Positions 42,105 through 50,844 of a stretch of 64,000 nt of DNA are shown here, piece after piece (position 1 is the stretch's first letter; each line of letters starts with the position of its first letter). Source of the stretch: Mesorhizobium sp. Lineage in GTDB: Bacteria; Pseudomonadota; Alphaproteobacteria; Rhizobiales; Rhizobiaceae. Below the pieces are notes generated by a model. The model was not told the DNA's origin. It searched no databases and worked only from the letters and a program-made list of their open reading frames with translations. The stretch lies in the NCBI RefSeq assembly GCF_004962245.1, contig NZ_SUHQ01000018.1, positions 62,001 through 126,000 of the forward strand. The letters run 5' to 3'. A program made the position numbers and the translations under genes.

Positions 42105-42908
42105 ATGATTTCATCCCTTTACGCTGCCGAACGGGGAGCCGGCCCGAAGACGGTTGTCTTCCTGCATGGCTTCGGCGGTTGCCACGACGACTGGCACGCG
42201 GTGATTTCGACGCTCGCGCCTGGTTCACGGACGCTCGCCTATGATCTTCCGGGCCATGGGCTATCCCTCGATTTTCCGGGTGGCGGTCCGGCCAAGGCGG
42301 CCGCTCGGGCCGTTCTTGCGGACCTCGCCACGCGCAGAATTAGGAGGGTGCATCTCGTCGGCCATTCGATGGGCGGAGCGGCAGCAATGCTGATGGCATT
42401 GGCCGAACCCGAAAGGATAGCGTCGCTGACGCTTCTGGCGCCGGGCGGCTTTGGAACTGAGATCAATGGGCCGCTGTTGCGCCGTTACGCCGCCGCTGCC
42501 GACAGGAGCGAGATTCGCGCCTGTCTCGCCGCCATGTCCGGACCGCAAAGCCTGCCCTTGCAGCGCATCGTCGATGTTCTCGGCGAAATGCGTGCGCGTC
42601 CCGGCCAGCTGCAGAAACTTGTCGAGATCGCGGCCGCCATGACCAGGGACGATCGGCAGGGCGTTATCCCGCGCGAACGGCTCGAAACGCTGACCATGCC
42701 GGTGATGGTGGTTTGGGGGGTAGATGACGCGGTGCTGCCCTTCACCCAGGCCGATGCTCTGCCGGCGCATTTCCACCTGCACCATGTGCTGGAGGCGGGC
42801 CATATGCTGGTCGAGGAAGCGCCCGGTCTGATCGCCGAGATCGTGCGCCGCAGTATGAAACGCCGTAGCAGGTCGCTTCGTCCAAAATCCGCCACCGCGG
42901 CGAACTGA
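42105..42908 (+). CDS. Alpha/beta hydrolase
   Basis: 267 residues. Oxyanion loop HGFGGCHDDWH (~20-30), nucleophile elbow GHSMGGAA (Ser ~88), Asp in VVWGVDDAVLPF and His in LEAGHMLVEEAP make a full catalytic triad. It resembles the acetoin-cleaving/dihydrolipoamide-type or epoxide-hydrolase-like branch, but the substrate cannot be chosen. It stands alone between the TPR protein gene and a repeat block; the ATG at 42105 is the only good start. Confidence 0.84.
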   Translation: MISSLYAAERGAGPKTVVFLHGFGGCHDDWHAVISTLAPGSRTLAYDLPGHGLSLDFPGGGPAKAAARAVLADLATRRIRRVHLVGHSMGGAAAMLMALAEPERIASLTLLAPGGFGTEINGPLLRRYAAAADRSEIRACLAAMSGPQSLPLQRIVDVLGEMRARPGQLQKLVEIAAAMTRDDRQGVIPRERLETLTMPVMVVWGVDDAVLPFTQADALPAHFHLHHVLEAGHMLVEEAPGLIAEIVRRSMKRRSRSLRPKSATAAN

Positions 42909-42966
42909 TCCTCCTGCCAACGTATGATGGCGCGGCTTCGAGCAGGTTATCCGGCAAGCCGGTTAA

Positions 42967-43094
42967 GCATGTCGCCCAAAAGCAGCCCTCGGTCTTGAAC
43001 CGAGGGGCGCAGCGATTTTGGGATAACGGCATGCACAAAAAGCAAGCCTTTAAAGTGCATTGCATCGACCCTTTCAGGCTCGACGCGCTTTAAG
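42967..43094. repeat. GCCCAAAA...TTTAAAGCGCG dispersed repeat, copy 2
   Basis: CATGTCGCCCAAAAGCAG, then CAGCGATTTTGGGATAACGG, then CATGCACAAAAAGC, then TTTAAAGTGCATTGC, closing at ACGCGCTTTAA. It has an extra hairpin insertion (CCCTCGGTCTTGAACCGAGGGG) compared with copies 1 and 3. It lies between the hydrolase and the CtrA-box gene. Confidence 0.75.
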
Positions 43095-43133
43095 GCCTAT
43101 CGATCTCGCAAGTGCATTTTGCCGAGGGCTATG

Positions 43134-43148
43134 TTAATTCGTTGTTAA
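43134..43148. promoter_or_regulatory. Perfect CtrA box (TTAA-N7-TTAA)
   Basis: TTAATTCGTTGTTAA, an exact full CtrA site, is followed by CC. It ends 23 bases before the ATG at 43172. CtrA itself is encoded at 55350-56045. A site this close to the start could either activate a promoter or block transcription. Confidence 0.75.
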
Positions 43149-43171
43149 CCAAACCCGTGAGGCAAACGCCG

Positions 43172-43795
43172 ATGAAGGAAGCAGGCGAGAATATCACCCA
43201 GATCGATCAGTCGCGAAAACTGTCCGACGCCATCCGCGATGTGAAGAACGCCTTCGCCGACCGCGACGACGTCGTGGTCGACATGCGCGAGGCGCATCGC
43301 ATGCGGCTCGATTTACTTGCCGCCGAACTCGCGCCCATTTTCGCGGACGTACCCGCCGACATGGACAATTTCGACTTCGCCGTGTCGTCCGGGCTGCAGC
43401 CGCGCCTGTGGATCGACGCCGTCAGCCATGTCGCCATGGGGCGCGACCGCCGCACCTATCGTTTTCTCAAGGACACCCGCATCGGCCGCGTGGTGCTCGC
43501 AGAATCGACCGAGATGAAAGCGGTTGCCGATCAGGTGACGCGCTACGTCGCGGAGCGCGTCGTCGAACGCCAGAGAATGATGGAAGGCGGGGTCGAGCAG
43601 GCTGTCGCAGGACTGAAACGTGCCTTGGTCCTGGAAGCCGAGCCGCCGCTGCGGTCCGTCTCGCGCGGCAAGGGTTGGTCGGTCTTCCTTTCCGGCCTCG
43701 GGCTGATCGCCGCCGGAGCCCTGGTCGGGCTGGCCGTATCGGTCGTGTTGTTCTGGGACCGCCTCGTTGCGATGGGACTGAGCTTTAGACCATGA
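43172..43795 (+). CDS. Tail-anchored-type membrane protein, putative CtrA target
   Basis: 207 residues. The soluble N-terminal ~165 residues (FADVPADMDNFDFAVSSG; IDAVSHVAMGRDRRTYRF) have no family I recognise. One hydrophobic helix lies near the C-terminus (VFLSGLGLIAAGALVGLAVSVVL), followed by a short tail, so it may be membrane-anchored with its bulk in the cytoplasm. The start at 43172 is preceded by GAGG; a longer frame from 43112 would span the CtrA box. The box suggests cell-cycle-timed expression. Confidence 0.7.
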   Translation: MKEAGENITQIDQSRKLSDAIRDVKNAFADRDDVVVDMREAHRMRLDLLAAELAPIFADVPADMDNFDFAVSSGLQPRLWIDAVSHVAMGRDRRTYRFLKDTRIGRVVLAESTEMKAVADQVTRYVAERVVERQRMMEGGVEQAVAGLKRALVLEAEPPLRSVSRGKGWSVFLSGLGLIAAGALVGLAVSVVLFWDRLVAMGLSFRP

Positions 43796-43836
43796 TTCTG
43801 AAAAGTGGAATCCGGTTTTCGCTGGAGATCATGACC
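43792..43836. repeat. CATGATC-type dispersed repeat, copy 2
   Basis: CATGATTCTGAAAAGTGG pairs loosely with TTTTCGCTGGAGATCATG, the outer ATGAT/ATCAT and inner GAAAA/TTTTC arms matching copies near 7817 and 47220. It begins at the stop of the CtrA-box gene. Confidence 0.6.
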
Positions 43837-43856
43837 AAACAAGAAGATGAAGCCCC

Positions 43857-43890
43857 CATCCCGATTCGATCGGGATGGAACAGGCTCTAG
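43857..43890. repeat. ATCCCGATTC...GGCTCTAG repeat, copy 1
   Basis: CATCCCGAT-TCG-ATCGGGATG is an inverted repeat followed by GAACAGGCTCTAGGCC. A very similar unit, with a TCTAC loop, occurs at 60193-60226. It sits at the end of the metallophosphoesterase gene and may form its transcript-end hairpin. Confidence 0.65.
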
Positions 43891-44801
43891 GCCATAGCGT
43901 CCGCGCCAAGTTCCAGAACCTCCAGATCGGAAGGCGGGATGGCCGGCCCGGTCAGGCCGCGTCGCGTCAGCCTGATCCGCCAGTTGTCCTTTTCGCCATC
44001 GATGTCCAACAAATTGTATTGCGCTGCTGGGTGCCTGCTGCCGGGCGACTGCCCCGCAGCGGCGACGCCGACGACTGGAACCTTGGCACCGCGACCGCCG
44101 ATGAAGAACAGTGTCGGCTCGTGCGAATGGCCGTGCAGCACAAGCTCGGCCCCATGCCGGTGAACGACCTTGTGGAAGCGCGCAATGCCGAACAGCCGCT
44201 TGGGCTGCGAAACGGCGCCGCGCACTGGCGGATGGTGGATCATTACCACCCGGAACAGCCCGCGCTTGGCCGTGGCGTCGAGTACTTCGCGCAGTCTTTC
44301 CGCCTGATCTTCCAGAAAGAAGCCGTTGGCCATGAACGGAGCCGTGGCGCGCGCCGTCGTGACACCGATCAGCGCGACATTGCCGCGCACGCGCAGATAG
44401 GGGAAAGAGTCGCGGTCGACTGGCGTGTTGACGCCGTCGCCGGTCATCCATGCCGCCCATGACCTGCAGGCCTTGTCGAAGGCGCCAGGCACATAGGCGT
44501 CGTGGTTTCCCGGAACGACCGACACATCATCGGGAGAACCCAGCGTCTCCAGCCAGTGCTTACCCATCTCGATCTCGCCATCGAGCGCCAGATTGACCAG
44601 ATCGCCGGTGACGGCCAGGTGGTCCGGTGCGCTCGCCTTCATATCGGCAATGATCGTGTCGATGACGGCATCGTGCATGTGGCGGCGGCGGTTGCGCTGC
44701 CAGTTGACGTAACCGACCACCCGCTTGGAGGCGAGCTCGCGATACGTTACACCCGGGAGCGGTCCCAGATGGATATCGGAAATATGCGCGAGCCTGAACA
44801 T
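43887..44801 (-). CDS. Calcineurin-like metallophosphoesterase
   Basis: 304 residues. The di-metal motifs are complete: AHISDIHLG, VTGDLVNLA, VVPGNHDAYV, IHHPPV and LHGHSHEP. This fold cleaves phosphomonoesters or -diesters; cyclic-AMP phosphodiesterase CpdA and UDP-diacylglucosamine hydrolase are relatives. Substrate undetermined. I use the ATG ending at 44801 (FRLAHISDIHLG) with GAAGAGAGG next to it. It is divergent from the Nudix gene. Confidence 0.87.
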   Translation of the reverse strand: MFRLAHISDIHLGPLPGVTYRELASKRVVGYVNWQRNRRRHMHDAVIDTIIADMKASAPDHLAVTGDLVNLALDGEIEMGKHWLETLGSPDDVSVVPGNHDAYVPGAFDKACRSWAAWMTGDGVNTPVDRDSFPYLRVRGNVALIGVTTARATAPFMANGFFLEDQAERLREVLDATAKRGLFRVVMIHHPPVRGAVSQPKRLFGIARFHKVVHRHGAELVLHGHSHEPTLFFIGGRGAKVPVVGVAAAGQSPGSRHPAAQYNLLDIDGEKDNWRIRLTRRGLTGPAIPPSDLEVLELGADAMA

Positions 44802-44854
44802 CCTCTCTTCATAAGCGACGCGCGTGCCGCTTTCCACCCACGGTTTCGTGGGTG

Positions 44855-45355
44855 ATGACGCTTCCGGATCCGGAGCAAGCGTTACGCCAGACCGGCTGGC
44901 CGGGCCTCAGGGCAAGGCTGTTTCACCTGTACTTCGTGCTGAGGCGACCGATGACGCTCGGGGTGCGCGGCCTGGTCCACGACCGCGCCTCCAATTCCGT
45001 CTTCCTCATTCGCCACACCTATGTTCCAGGCTGGCAGCTTCCAGGCGGCGGCGTCGAGGTGGGCGAGACGCTGATCGAGGCGCTGGCTCGCGAACTCTCC
45101 GAGGAGGGCAACATCGCATTGGCCGCGCCACCGGTGCTGAAATCGATACATTTCAACCATCGGGCCAGCGGCCGCGACCATGTCGGCTTCTATTTGGTCG
45201 AGCAATTCAATCAGGCGGCGCCGAAGCTGCCGGACCGCGAGATCGCCGCAGCCGGGTTCTTCCCGCTCGACCGTCTGCCGGAGGACACGACACCGGCCAC
45301 ATTGCGGCGGCTCGCCGAGACTTTTGACGGCGCGGCGGCGTCACCCTACTGGTAG
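44855..45355 (+). CDS. Nudix hydrolase
   Basis: 166 residues. The Nudix box is seen in GGGVEVGETLIEALARELSE with following EGN, matching Gx5Ex7RExxEExG apart from a tight end. It binds Mg and cleaves a nucleoside-diphosphate-linked compound; the substrate is unknown. The gene may begin at GTG 44852 or ATG 44855; I prefer the ATG. The gene lies head to head with the phosphoesterase and tail to tail with the GST gene, only 1 base apart. Confidence 0.85.
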   Translation: MTLPDPEQALRQTGWPGLRARLFHLYFVLRRPMTLGVRGLVHDRASNSVFLIRHTYVPGWQLPGGGVEVGETLIEALARELSEEGNIALAAPPVLKSIHFNHRASGRDHVGFYLVEQFNQAAPKLPDREIAAAGFFPLDRLPEDTTPATLRRLAETFDGAAASPYW

Positions 45356-45356
45356 A

Positions 45357-46346
45357 TCACGCCGCCTTCCTGAACCGGTCGCGATCATGCGGCGCCGCGT
45401 AGTCCAGTTCCGGCCCGACCGGCACGATGCGCGTCGGGTTGATCGTTTTGTGGCTGCCGTAATAGTGCGCCTTGATGTGGTGCAGGCTCACCGTGCCTGC
45501 GACTTCAGGCACCTGATAGAGGTCGCGCAGATAGTTCGACAGGTTCGGATAGTCGGCGATGCGGCGCAGGTTGCACTTGAAATGGCCGACATAGACCGGA
45601 TCGAAGCGGACCAGCGTGGTGAACAGCCGCCAATCGGCCTCGGTGATGCGGTCACCGACGAGATAACGCTGGCGAGACAGGCGCTCCTCGAGTTGGTCGA
45701 GCGCCGAGAACAGTTCGCCAAACGCTTCCTCATAGGCCGCTTGGGTGGTGGCGAAGCCAGCGCGGTAGACGCCGTTGTTGACCGAGGGATAGACCAGCGC
45801 ATTGACCGCGTCGATCTCGCCGCGCAGTGCTTGCGGATAGAAGTCGAGGCTGGCATCGCCCCATTCGTCAAAGGCCGAATTGAGCATCCGGATGATCTCG
45901 GAGGACTCGTTGGAGACGATTGTTTGCTCTCGCCTGTCCCATAGAACTGGCACCGTCACGCGGCCGGAATAGGCGGAATCGGCCTTGGTGTAGATCTGAT
46001 GCAGGAAATCGAGGTCGTAGAGCGTGTCGCCGGTGGCGCCGTCCTCGGCCAGGAATGTCCAGCCGTTGGCGCCCATGAAATGATGGACGACCGAGACGGA
46101 AATCACGTCCTTGAGCTTCTTCAGTGCTCGAAAGATCAGCGTCCGGTGCGCCCAGGGACAGGCAAGCGAGACATAGAGATGGTAGCGACCGGGCTCGGCT
46201 TTGAAGCCGCGTTCGCGGCCTTCGGCCGGCGCGCCGTCAACCGTGACCCAGTCGCGCCATCGCGACTGCGCCCGCACGAACCGGCCGCCGCTGTCCTTGG
46301 TGTCGTACCACCGATCCTGCCATTTGCCGTCGACCAGCAATCCCAT
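45357..46346 (-). CDS. Glutathionyl-hydroquinone reductase (Xi-class GST)
   Basis: 329 residues, the usual length. Catalytic Cys in SLACPWAHRTLIF (~residues 57-69) and the C-terminal domain with YPSVNNGVYRAGFATTQ identify the YqjG/PcpF-type reductase, which removes glutathione from glutathionyl-hydroquinones. The ATG ending at 46346 gives the standard MGLLVDGKWQDRWYDT start. It is convergent with the Nudix gene. It probably protects quinones, with no link to the neighbours. Confidence 0.88.
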   Translation of the reverse strand: MGLLVDGKWQDRWYDTKDSGGRFVRAQSRWRDWVTVDGAPAEGRERGFKAEPGRYHLYVSLACPWAHRTLIFRALKKLKDVISVSVVHHFMGANGWTFLAEDGATGDTLYDLDFLHQIYTKADSAYSGRVTVPVLWDRREQTIVSNESSEIIRMLNSAFDEWGDASLDFYPQALRGEIDAVNALVYPSVNNGVYRAGFATTQAAYEEAFGELFSALDQLEERLSRQRYLVGDRITEADWRLFTTLVRFDPVYVGHFKCNLRRIADYPNLSNYLRDLYQVPEVAGTVSLHHIKAHYYGSHKTINPTRIVPVGPELDYAAPHDRDRFRKAA

Positions 46347-46629
46347 GCAATGTCCTTTCGTCTGTGAAGCGATGTAGGCGCAAGGCGACCGCACGCAAAT
46401 CGCCAGGCGTTGAACAGTTCGTCAATCGCCGGGACAGCAACGAAGCGCGGCAACCGAAAACGGCCGATTGCGGTGGCTGAAGATTGGTGCTAGCGGAAAT
46501 CCGCATGTTCGACTTTGCTTTGATCCGGTCCGACCGACGACGAGAGGGCGCCCGCGCTTGATGAAGCGCTGACTGGCGAACGCTGCCGTTTGCAGCAAAC
46601 CTTTCCCCGTATACCGGAACGCAAAGACC

Positions 46630-47166
46630 ATGAGCCTTGCCGACGTGAAATACCTGCCGGAAACCCCGGCGCATGACCCCGAAATCGAAGCCATCAACGA
46701 CGAAGCCTTCGGGCCGGGCCGTTTCGTGCTGGCCGCCTACAAAATCCGTGAGGGCGGCCCGCATGAGCGCGCTCTGTCCTTCGTGGCTGTCGATGGCGAT
46801 ATCGTTGTCGCCTCGGTGCGCATGACGCGCATCGCGGCCGGCGCCGGCCGCGCGCTGATGCTCGGGCCGCTTGCCGTGCGGCCGGCCTTCAAGAATCTCG
46901 GCATCGGCCGCCGGCTGGTGGCGATCGCGCTGGAAGCCGCCGCCAAGGCCGGCATGTCAGCCGTGATGCTTGTCGGCGACGAGCCCTATTACGGCCCGCT
47001 TGGCTTCAAGAGAATCCCGCGTGGGCAAATTTCCATGCCGCGCCCGGTCGACCTCGACCGGCTTTTGTCGCATGAGATCGTGCCGGGCGCGGTGGCAAGG
47101 CTGATAGGGGAGGTTTGCCACGCCGATCAGGCAAGGGTAGCCGCGCACGTCGCCGTGATGGCGTGA
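46630..47166 (+). CDS. GNAT-family N-acetyltransferase
   Basis: 178 residues. Acetyl-CoA binding motif A: LGPLAVRPAFKNLGIGRRLV (Arg/Gln-x-x-Gly-x-Gly/Ala form, ~78-98), followed by SAVMLVGDEPYYGPLGFKR. The pattern is close to the predicted N-acetyltransferase YhbS. Substrate unknown. The ATG at 46630 has no strong ribosome site. A ~280-base repeat-rich gap follows. Confidence 0.83.
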   Translation: MSLADVKYLPETPAHDPEIEAINDEAFGPGRFVLAAYKIREGGPHERALSFVAVDGDIVVASVRMTRIAAGAGRALMLGPLAVRPAFKNLGIGRRLVAIALEAAAKAGMSAVMLVGDEPYYGPLGFKRIPRGQISMPRPVDLDRLLSHEIVPGAVARLIGEVCHADQARVAAHVAVMA

Positions 47167-47219
47167 CCATCCGGATGCTGTTGCGCCGCCCTGTCGGGCT
47201 TCGTAGCATGCGCCCGGGC

Positions 47220-47268
47220 GCATGATCCTTTCCGAAAATCGGAATCGATTTTCGCTGGGGATCATGCG
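47220..47268. repeat. CATGATC-type dispersed repeat, copy 3
   Basis: The clearest copy: GCATGATCC at the left and GGGATCATGC at the right, with GAAAATCG and CGATTTTC inside, form a nested inverted repeat around GAAT. It begins 54 bases after the acetyltransferase stop. Confidence 0.75.
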
Positions 47269-47283
47269 CAAAATCAAAGTGCT

Positions 47284-47323
47284 ACAGCGTCCTTTGCGCG
47301 TCCAAGAGGACGCGCGGCGCTGT
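47284..47323. repeat. GCGTCC palindrome repeat
   Basis: ACAGCG and GCGCGTCC on the left pair with GGACGCGC and CGCTGT on the right. Related GCGTCCA-N2-TGGACGC palindromes stand at 55245-55262 and 61334-61351. Confidence 0.6.
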
Positions 47324-47432
47324 AATGCATGCCGCCCAAAGGTGAGCAGCGGTTTTGGGACAACGACATGCATAAAACAACAAAGACTTTAAAGCGCGTC
47401 GGTTGACTCCGTTTCAACGCGACGCGCTTTAG
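47324..47432. repeat. GCCCAAAA...TTTAAAGCGCG dispersed repeat, copy 3
   Basis: AATGCATGCCGCCCAAAGG, then GCGGTTTTGGGACAACGACA, then CATGCATAAAACAAC, then AAAGCGCGTC (47391-47400) with its exact complement GACGCGCTTT (47421-47430). It ends directly before the ribosome site of the SDR gene. Confidence 0.82.
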
Positions 47433-47447
47433 TTGGAGGACGCCGAC

Positions 47448-48209
<762 letters not shown>

Positions 48210-48215
48210 CCGACC

Positions 48216-49412
48216 ATGCGTGCCGAAGTCTCTTCGGAAGCGAAGACCGGTCCGCTCGCCGGTCTGACGGTGATCGAAATGGCCGGGCTTGGACCTGTGC
48301 CGCTGACCGGCCTGATGTTGTCGGAGATGGGAGCCGAGGTGCTGCGCATCGAGCGGCCTGGGTCAACCCAGCCGTTGCTGTCGCTACCGGACGAATACGA
48401 CATCGACCGTCACGGCCGCTCCATCCTGCGGATTGACCTGAAGCGTCAGGAAGGCGTCGAACTGGTGCTGCGCCTTGCCGAAAAGGCCGACACGCTGATC
48501 GAAGGGTTTCGCCCAGGCGTCATGGAGCGGCTTGGCCTCGGGCCGGACGCGGCATTGGCGCGCAACCCGACGCTGATCTACGGCCGCATGACGGGGTTCG
48601 GTCAGGACGGACCGCTATCGGACCGTGCCGGCCACGACATCACCTACCTCGCCTATTCCGGTGTGCTGCACGCCATCGGCCAGGAAGCAGGCCGGCCTGT
48701 CCCACCGCTCAACCTCGTCGCCGACTATGCCGGCGGCGCCATGATGCTGCTTGCCGGCGTACTGGCCGCCTTGTTTGAGCGCTCGCGCTCCGGCAGGGGT
48801 CAAGTGATCGACGCCGCGATGACCGAAGGTGCTTCGATGCTGGCGACACCTGTGCACGCCTTGATGGCAGCGGGCCTCTGGCGTGACCGGCGCGGCGCAA
48901 ACCTGCTCGATTCCGGCGCGCCCTTCTACGACACCTATGAGACGGCGGACGCACGGCACATCGCCGTCGGCTGTCTTGAACCCCGGTTCTTCGCCGAATT
49001 CGCAAGACTGCTGCCGCTCGACGAGCGTTTTGTGCACGGCCAATACGACAGGACGTTGTGGCCAGAGATGCACGCCGCCATTGTCGATCGGGTCGGACAG
49101 AAGACACGGGACGACTGGGACCGTCTCTTCACTGCGACTGATGCTTGTGTTGCACCGGTTCTGTCGCTGCGGGAAGCCAGGGATCATCCGCACAACCGCG
49201 CTCGCAACGCCTTTGTAACGTCGGGGGCGCTTGAGCGCCCCGCCCCGGCGCCGCGCTTTTCGCGCTCCCGGCCGACGCTTGCCGCCATGCCGGTCGATCA
49301 CGATCGTCGGGCGGCGACCGTGCTGGCACGCTTCGGCCTTTCGGAAAGCGAGACTGAGGCCCTTGCCAAATCCGGTGTGACAGGGATAACTGGACAAGCA
49401 AGATCAGCTTAA
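48216..49412 (+). CDS. CaiB/BaiF-family CoA transferase (alpha-methylacyl-CoA racemase-like)
   Basis: 398 residues. Family III fold; the catalytic Asp is in AGHDITYLAYSG. AGLTVIEMAGLGPVPLTG at the start, RIERPGS, LKRQEGVELVLRLAEKAD and EGFRPGVMERLGLG are characteristic. It moves CoA between acids or epimerises 2-methylacyl-CoA. It overlaps functionally with the adjacent dehydrogenase, suggesting branched fatty-acid or bile-acid-like side-chain breakdown, which is inference. The next gene starts 5 bases behind its stop. Confidence 0.87.
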   Translation: MRAEVSSEAKTGPLAGLTVIEMAGLGPVPLTGLMLSEMGAEVLRIERPGSTQPLLSLPDEYDIDRHGRSILRIDLKRQEGVELVLRLAEKADTLIEGFRPGVMERLGLGPDAALARNPTLIYGRMTGFGQDGPLSDRAGHDITYLAYSGVLHAIGQEAGRPVPPLNLVADYAGGAMMLLAGVLAALFERSRSGRGQVIDAAMTEGASMLATPVHALMAAGLWRDRRGANLLDSGAPFYDTYETADARHIAVGCLEPRFFAEFARLLPLDERFVHGQYDRTLWPEMHAAIVDRVGQKTRDDWDRLFTATDACVAPVLSLREARDHPHNRARNAFVTSGALERPAPAPRFSRSRPTLAAMPVDHDRRAATVLARFGLSESETEALAKSGVTGITGQARSA

Positions 49413-49416
49413 GGCG

Positions 49417-50208
49417 GTGAGCATTTTGGACGATCGGAAAAAGGATGTGATCCGCGAAACGGACGCCAAGGCGATCAGGCTGGCGAAGACTCTGATTCGC
49501 AGCGCCCGTTTCGGCGCGCTGGCGGTGATCGAGCCCGGGACCGGTTCGCCGCTGGCCAGCAGGGTTGGCGTCGCCACCGATATCGACGGCACGCCGCTGA
49601 TCCTCGTATCGATGCTGTCCGCGCATACCGGCGCGATCCTTGCCGACCCGCGCTGTTCGCTGCTTGTCGGCGAGCCCGGCAAAGGCGACCCGCTGGCGCA
49701 CCCGCGAATAACGCTCGTCTGTCGAGCGGCGCGGCTCGAGCGCGGATCCGGCGAGCATGCCCGCGCCGAACGGCGCTATCTCAACCGCAATCCCAAGGCG
49801 AAGCTCTATGCCGGACTTGGCGACTTCTCGATCTTCCGTCTCGAGCCGGAGCGCGCCAGCCTCAACGGCGGCTTCGGCAAGGCGTATTTGCTCGAGCGCG
49901 CCGATCTGGTCACGACCGCACCGGTCGTCGAAGAGCTTGCCGCCGGCGAACAATCTGCCCTCGATCACATGAATGCCGACCATAGCGACGCAATTGCCGT
50001 CTATGCGCGCCATTTCGCCGGAGCCGCAGGTGACGGCTGGGTCGTCACCGGCTTCGATGCCGATGGGATGGACCTGGCGTTGGGCGACGATGTCTGTCGG
50101 GTCTTCTTCCCCGAGCCGTTGGGGACGGCGCGCGAACTCAGGCACGTTCTGGTCGACATGGCAAAGACCGGCCGAGCGGTGGTGGACAATACAAAGCCCG
50201 ACAGTTAA
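49417..50208 (+). CDS. HugZ-like pyridoxamine 5'-phosphate oxidase-fold protein
   Basis: 263 residues. A split-barrel FMN/heme-binding N-terminal domain (TLIRSARFGALAVIEPG; GTPLILVSMLSAHTGAIL; CSLLVGEPGKGDPLAHPR) is joined to a C-terminal DUF2470-like domain (EQSALDHMNADHSDAIAVYA). HugZ relatives degrade heme or reduce small molecules. The GTG start at 49417 is weak, without a strong ribosome site, but close to the CoA-transferase stop, so coupling is likely. It is unlike its neighbours in function. Confidence 0.82.
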   Translation: MSILDDRKKDVIRETDAKAIRLAKTLIRSARFGALAVIEPGTGSPLASRVGVATDIDGTPLILVSMLSAHTGAILADPRCSLLVGEPGKGDPLAHPRITLVCRAARLERGSGEHARAERRYLNRNPKAKLYAGLGDFSIFRLEPERASLNGGFGKAYLLERADLVTTAPVVEELAAGEQSALDHMNADHSDAIAVYARHFAGAAGDGWVVTGFDADGMDLALGDDVCRVFFPEPLGTARELRHVLVDMAKTGRAVVDNTKPDS

Positions 50209-50288
50209 TCACGTTGGATCGAAAGCAAGCCTTGAGATTTGAGCCAAATGTTCTACCCTTTCCCGGTAGCGTTGAATCGCCAGCGCAC

Positions 50289-50336
50289 ATTCACAAGTGA
50301 ATTTATGGAATCAGACGCTATTGCCCCCATAGCGTC
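50289..50336. promoter_or_regulatory. Two palindromes before the NolR-like gene
   Basis: ATTCAC-AA-GTGAAT (50289-50302) is a 14-base palindrome of ArsR-operator form. GACGCTAT (50314-50321) and ATAGCGTC (50329-50336) form an 8-bp inverted repeat 27 bases before the ATG. Either could be the autoregulatory operator. Confidence 0.5.
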
Positions 50337-50363
50337 GGATAAGTAGGAAGGTATGGGGGATCG

Positions 50364-50702
50364 ATGGTCTCGACAAAACTAATCGCCAACGCCGAATCAG
50401 CGGCTACGTTTCTGACGCTGATGGGCAACGAGAAACGACTGTTGATCATGAACTATCTGGCGGATGGTGAAATGTCGGTCGGCGCTATCGCAGAGAAGGT
50501 TCTGCTCAGCCAATCCGCCCTGTCACAACATCTGGCCAAATTGCGGGCGCTCGATCTCGTCGAGACTCGGCGCGACCGGCAGATGATCTATTATTCTTGC
50601 AAATCCGAGGCCGTGCGCGAACTTCTCAACATGCTTGACGGGATTTTCGGTGAGGGTGAGTTGTCGCAGATGGCCTACCGCCTGCGCCGAGCCGGGGCTT
50701 GA
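50364..50702 (+). CDS. ArsR-family regulator resembling NolR
   Basis: 112 residues. FLTLMGNEKRLLIMNYLADGEMSVGAIAE opens into the recognition helix LSQSALSQHLAKLRAL, followed by RRDRQMIYYSC. This is the NolR/BigR-like ArsR branch, in which NolR represses nodulation genes in Sinorhizobium. Only one Cys (YYSCKSEA) is present, so a BigR-like disulfide sensor is unlikely. The GTG/ATG choice is unambiguous at 50364. No nodulation gene is near, so I do not name it nolR. A diverged repeat follows it. Confidence 0.8.
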   Translation: MVSTKLIANAESAATFLTLMGNEKRLLIMNYLADGEMSVGAIAEKVLLSQSALSQHLAKLRALDLVETRRDRQMIYYSCKSEAVRELLNMLDGIFGEGELSQMAYRLRRAGA

Positions 50703-50706
50703 CCAG

Positions 50707-50802
50707 TTGATGTATGTCGCCCCAAAGCATGCTCTTGGGCGTGAACCGGGAGCCCAGCGCTTTTGGGACGACGACACGCATAAAGACAAGAACCGGCCCA
50801 CG
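50707..50802. repeat. GCCCAAAA-type repeat, copy 4 (diverged)
   Basis: TTGATGTATGTCGCCCCAAAG, then a GGGCGTGAACCGGGAGCCC hairpin, then CAGCGCTTTTGGGACGACGACACGCATAAAGACAAG. It is truncated relative to the others: the GCGCTTTA arm is missing. Confidence 0.6.
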
Positions 50803-50844
50803 CGCCTCTTACCTCGCTGACAATTTTTCCTCGCTGAGGAACAG

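Noticed and set aside
50364..50702. Naming the ArsR gene nolR
   Set aside because: It resembles NolR, but no nod genes or NolR-box context are visible.
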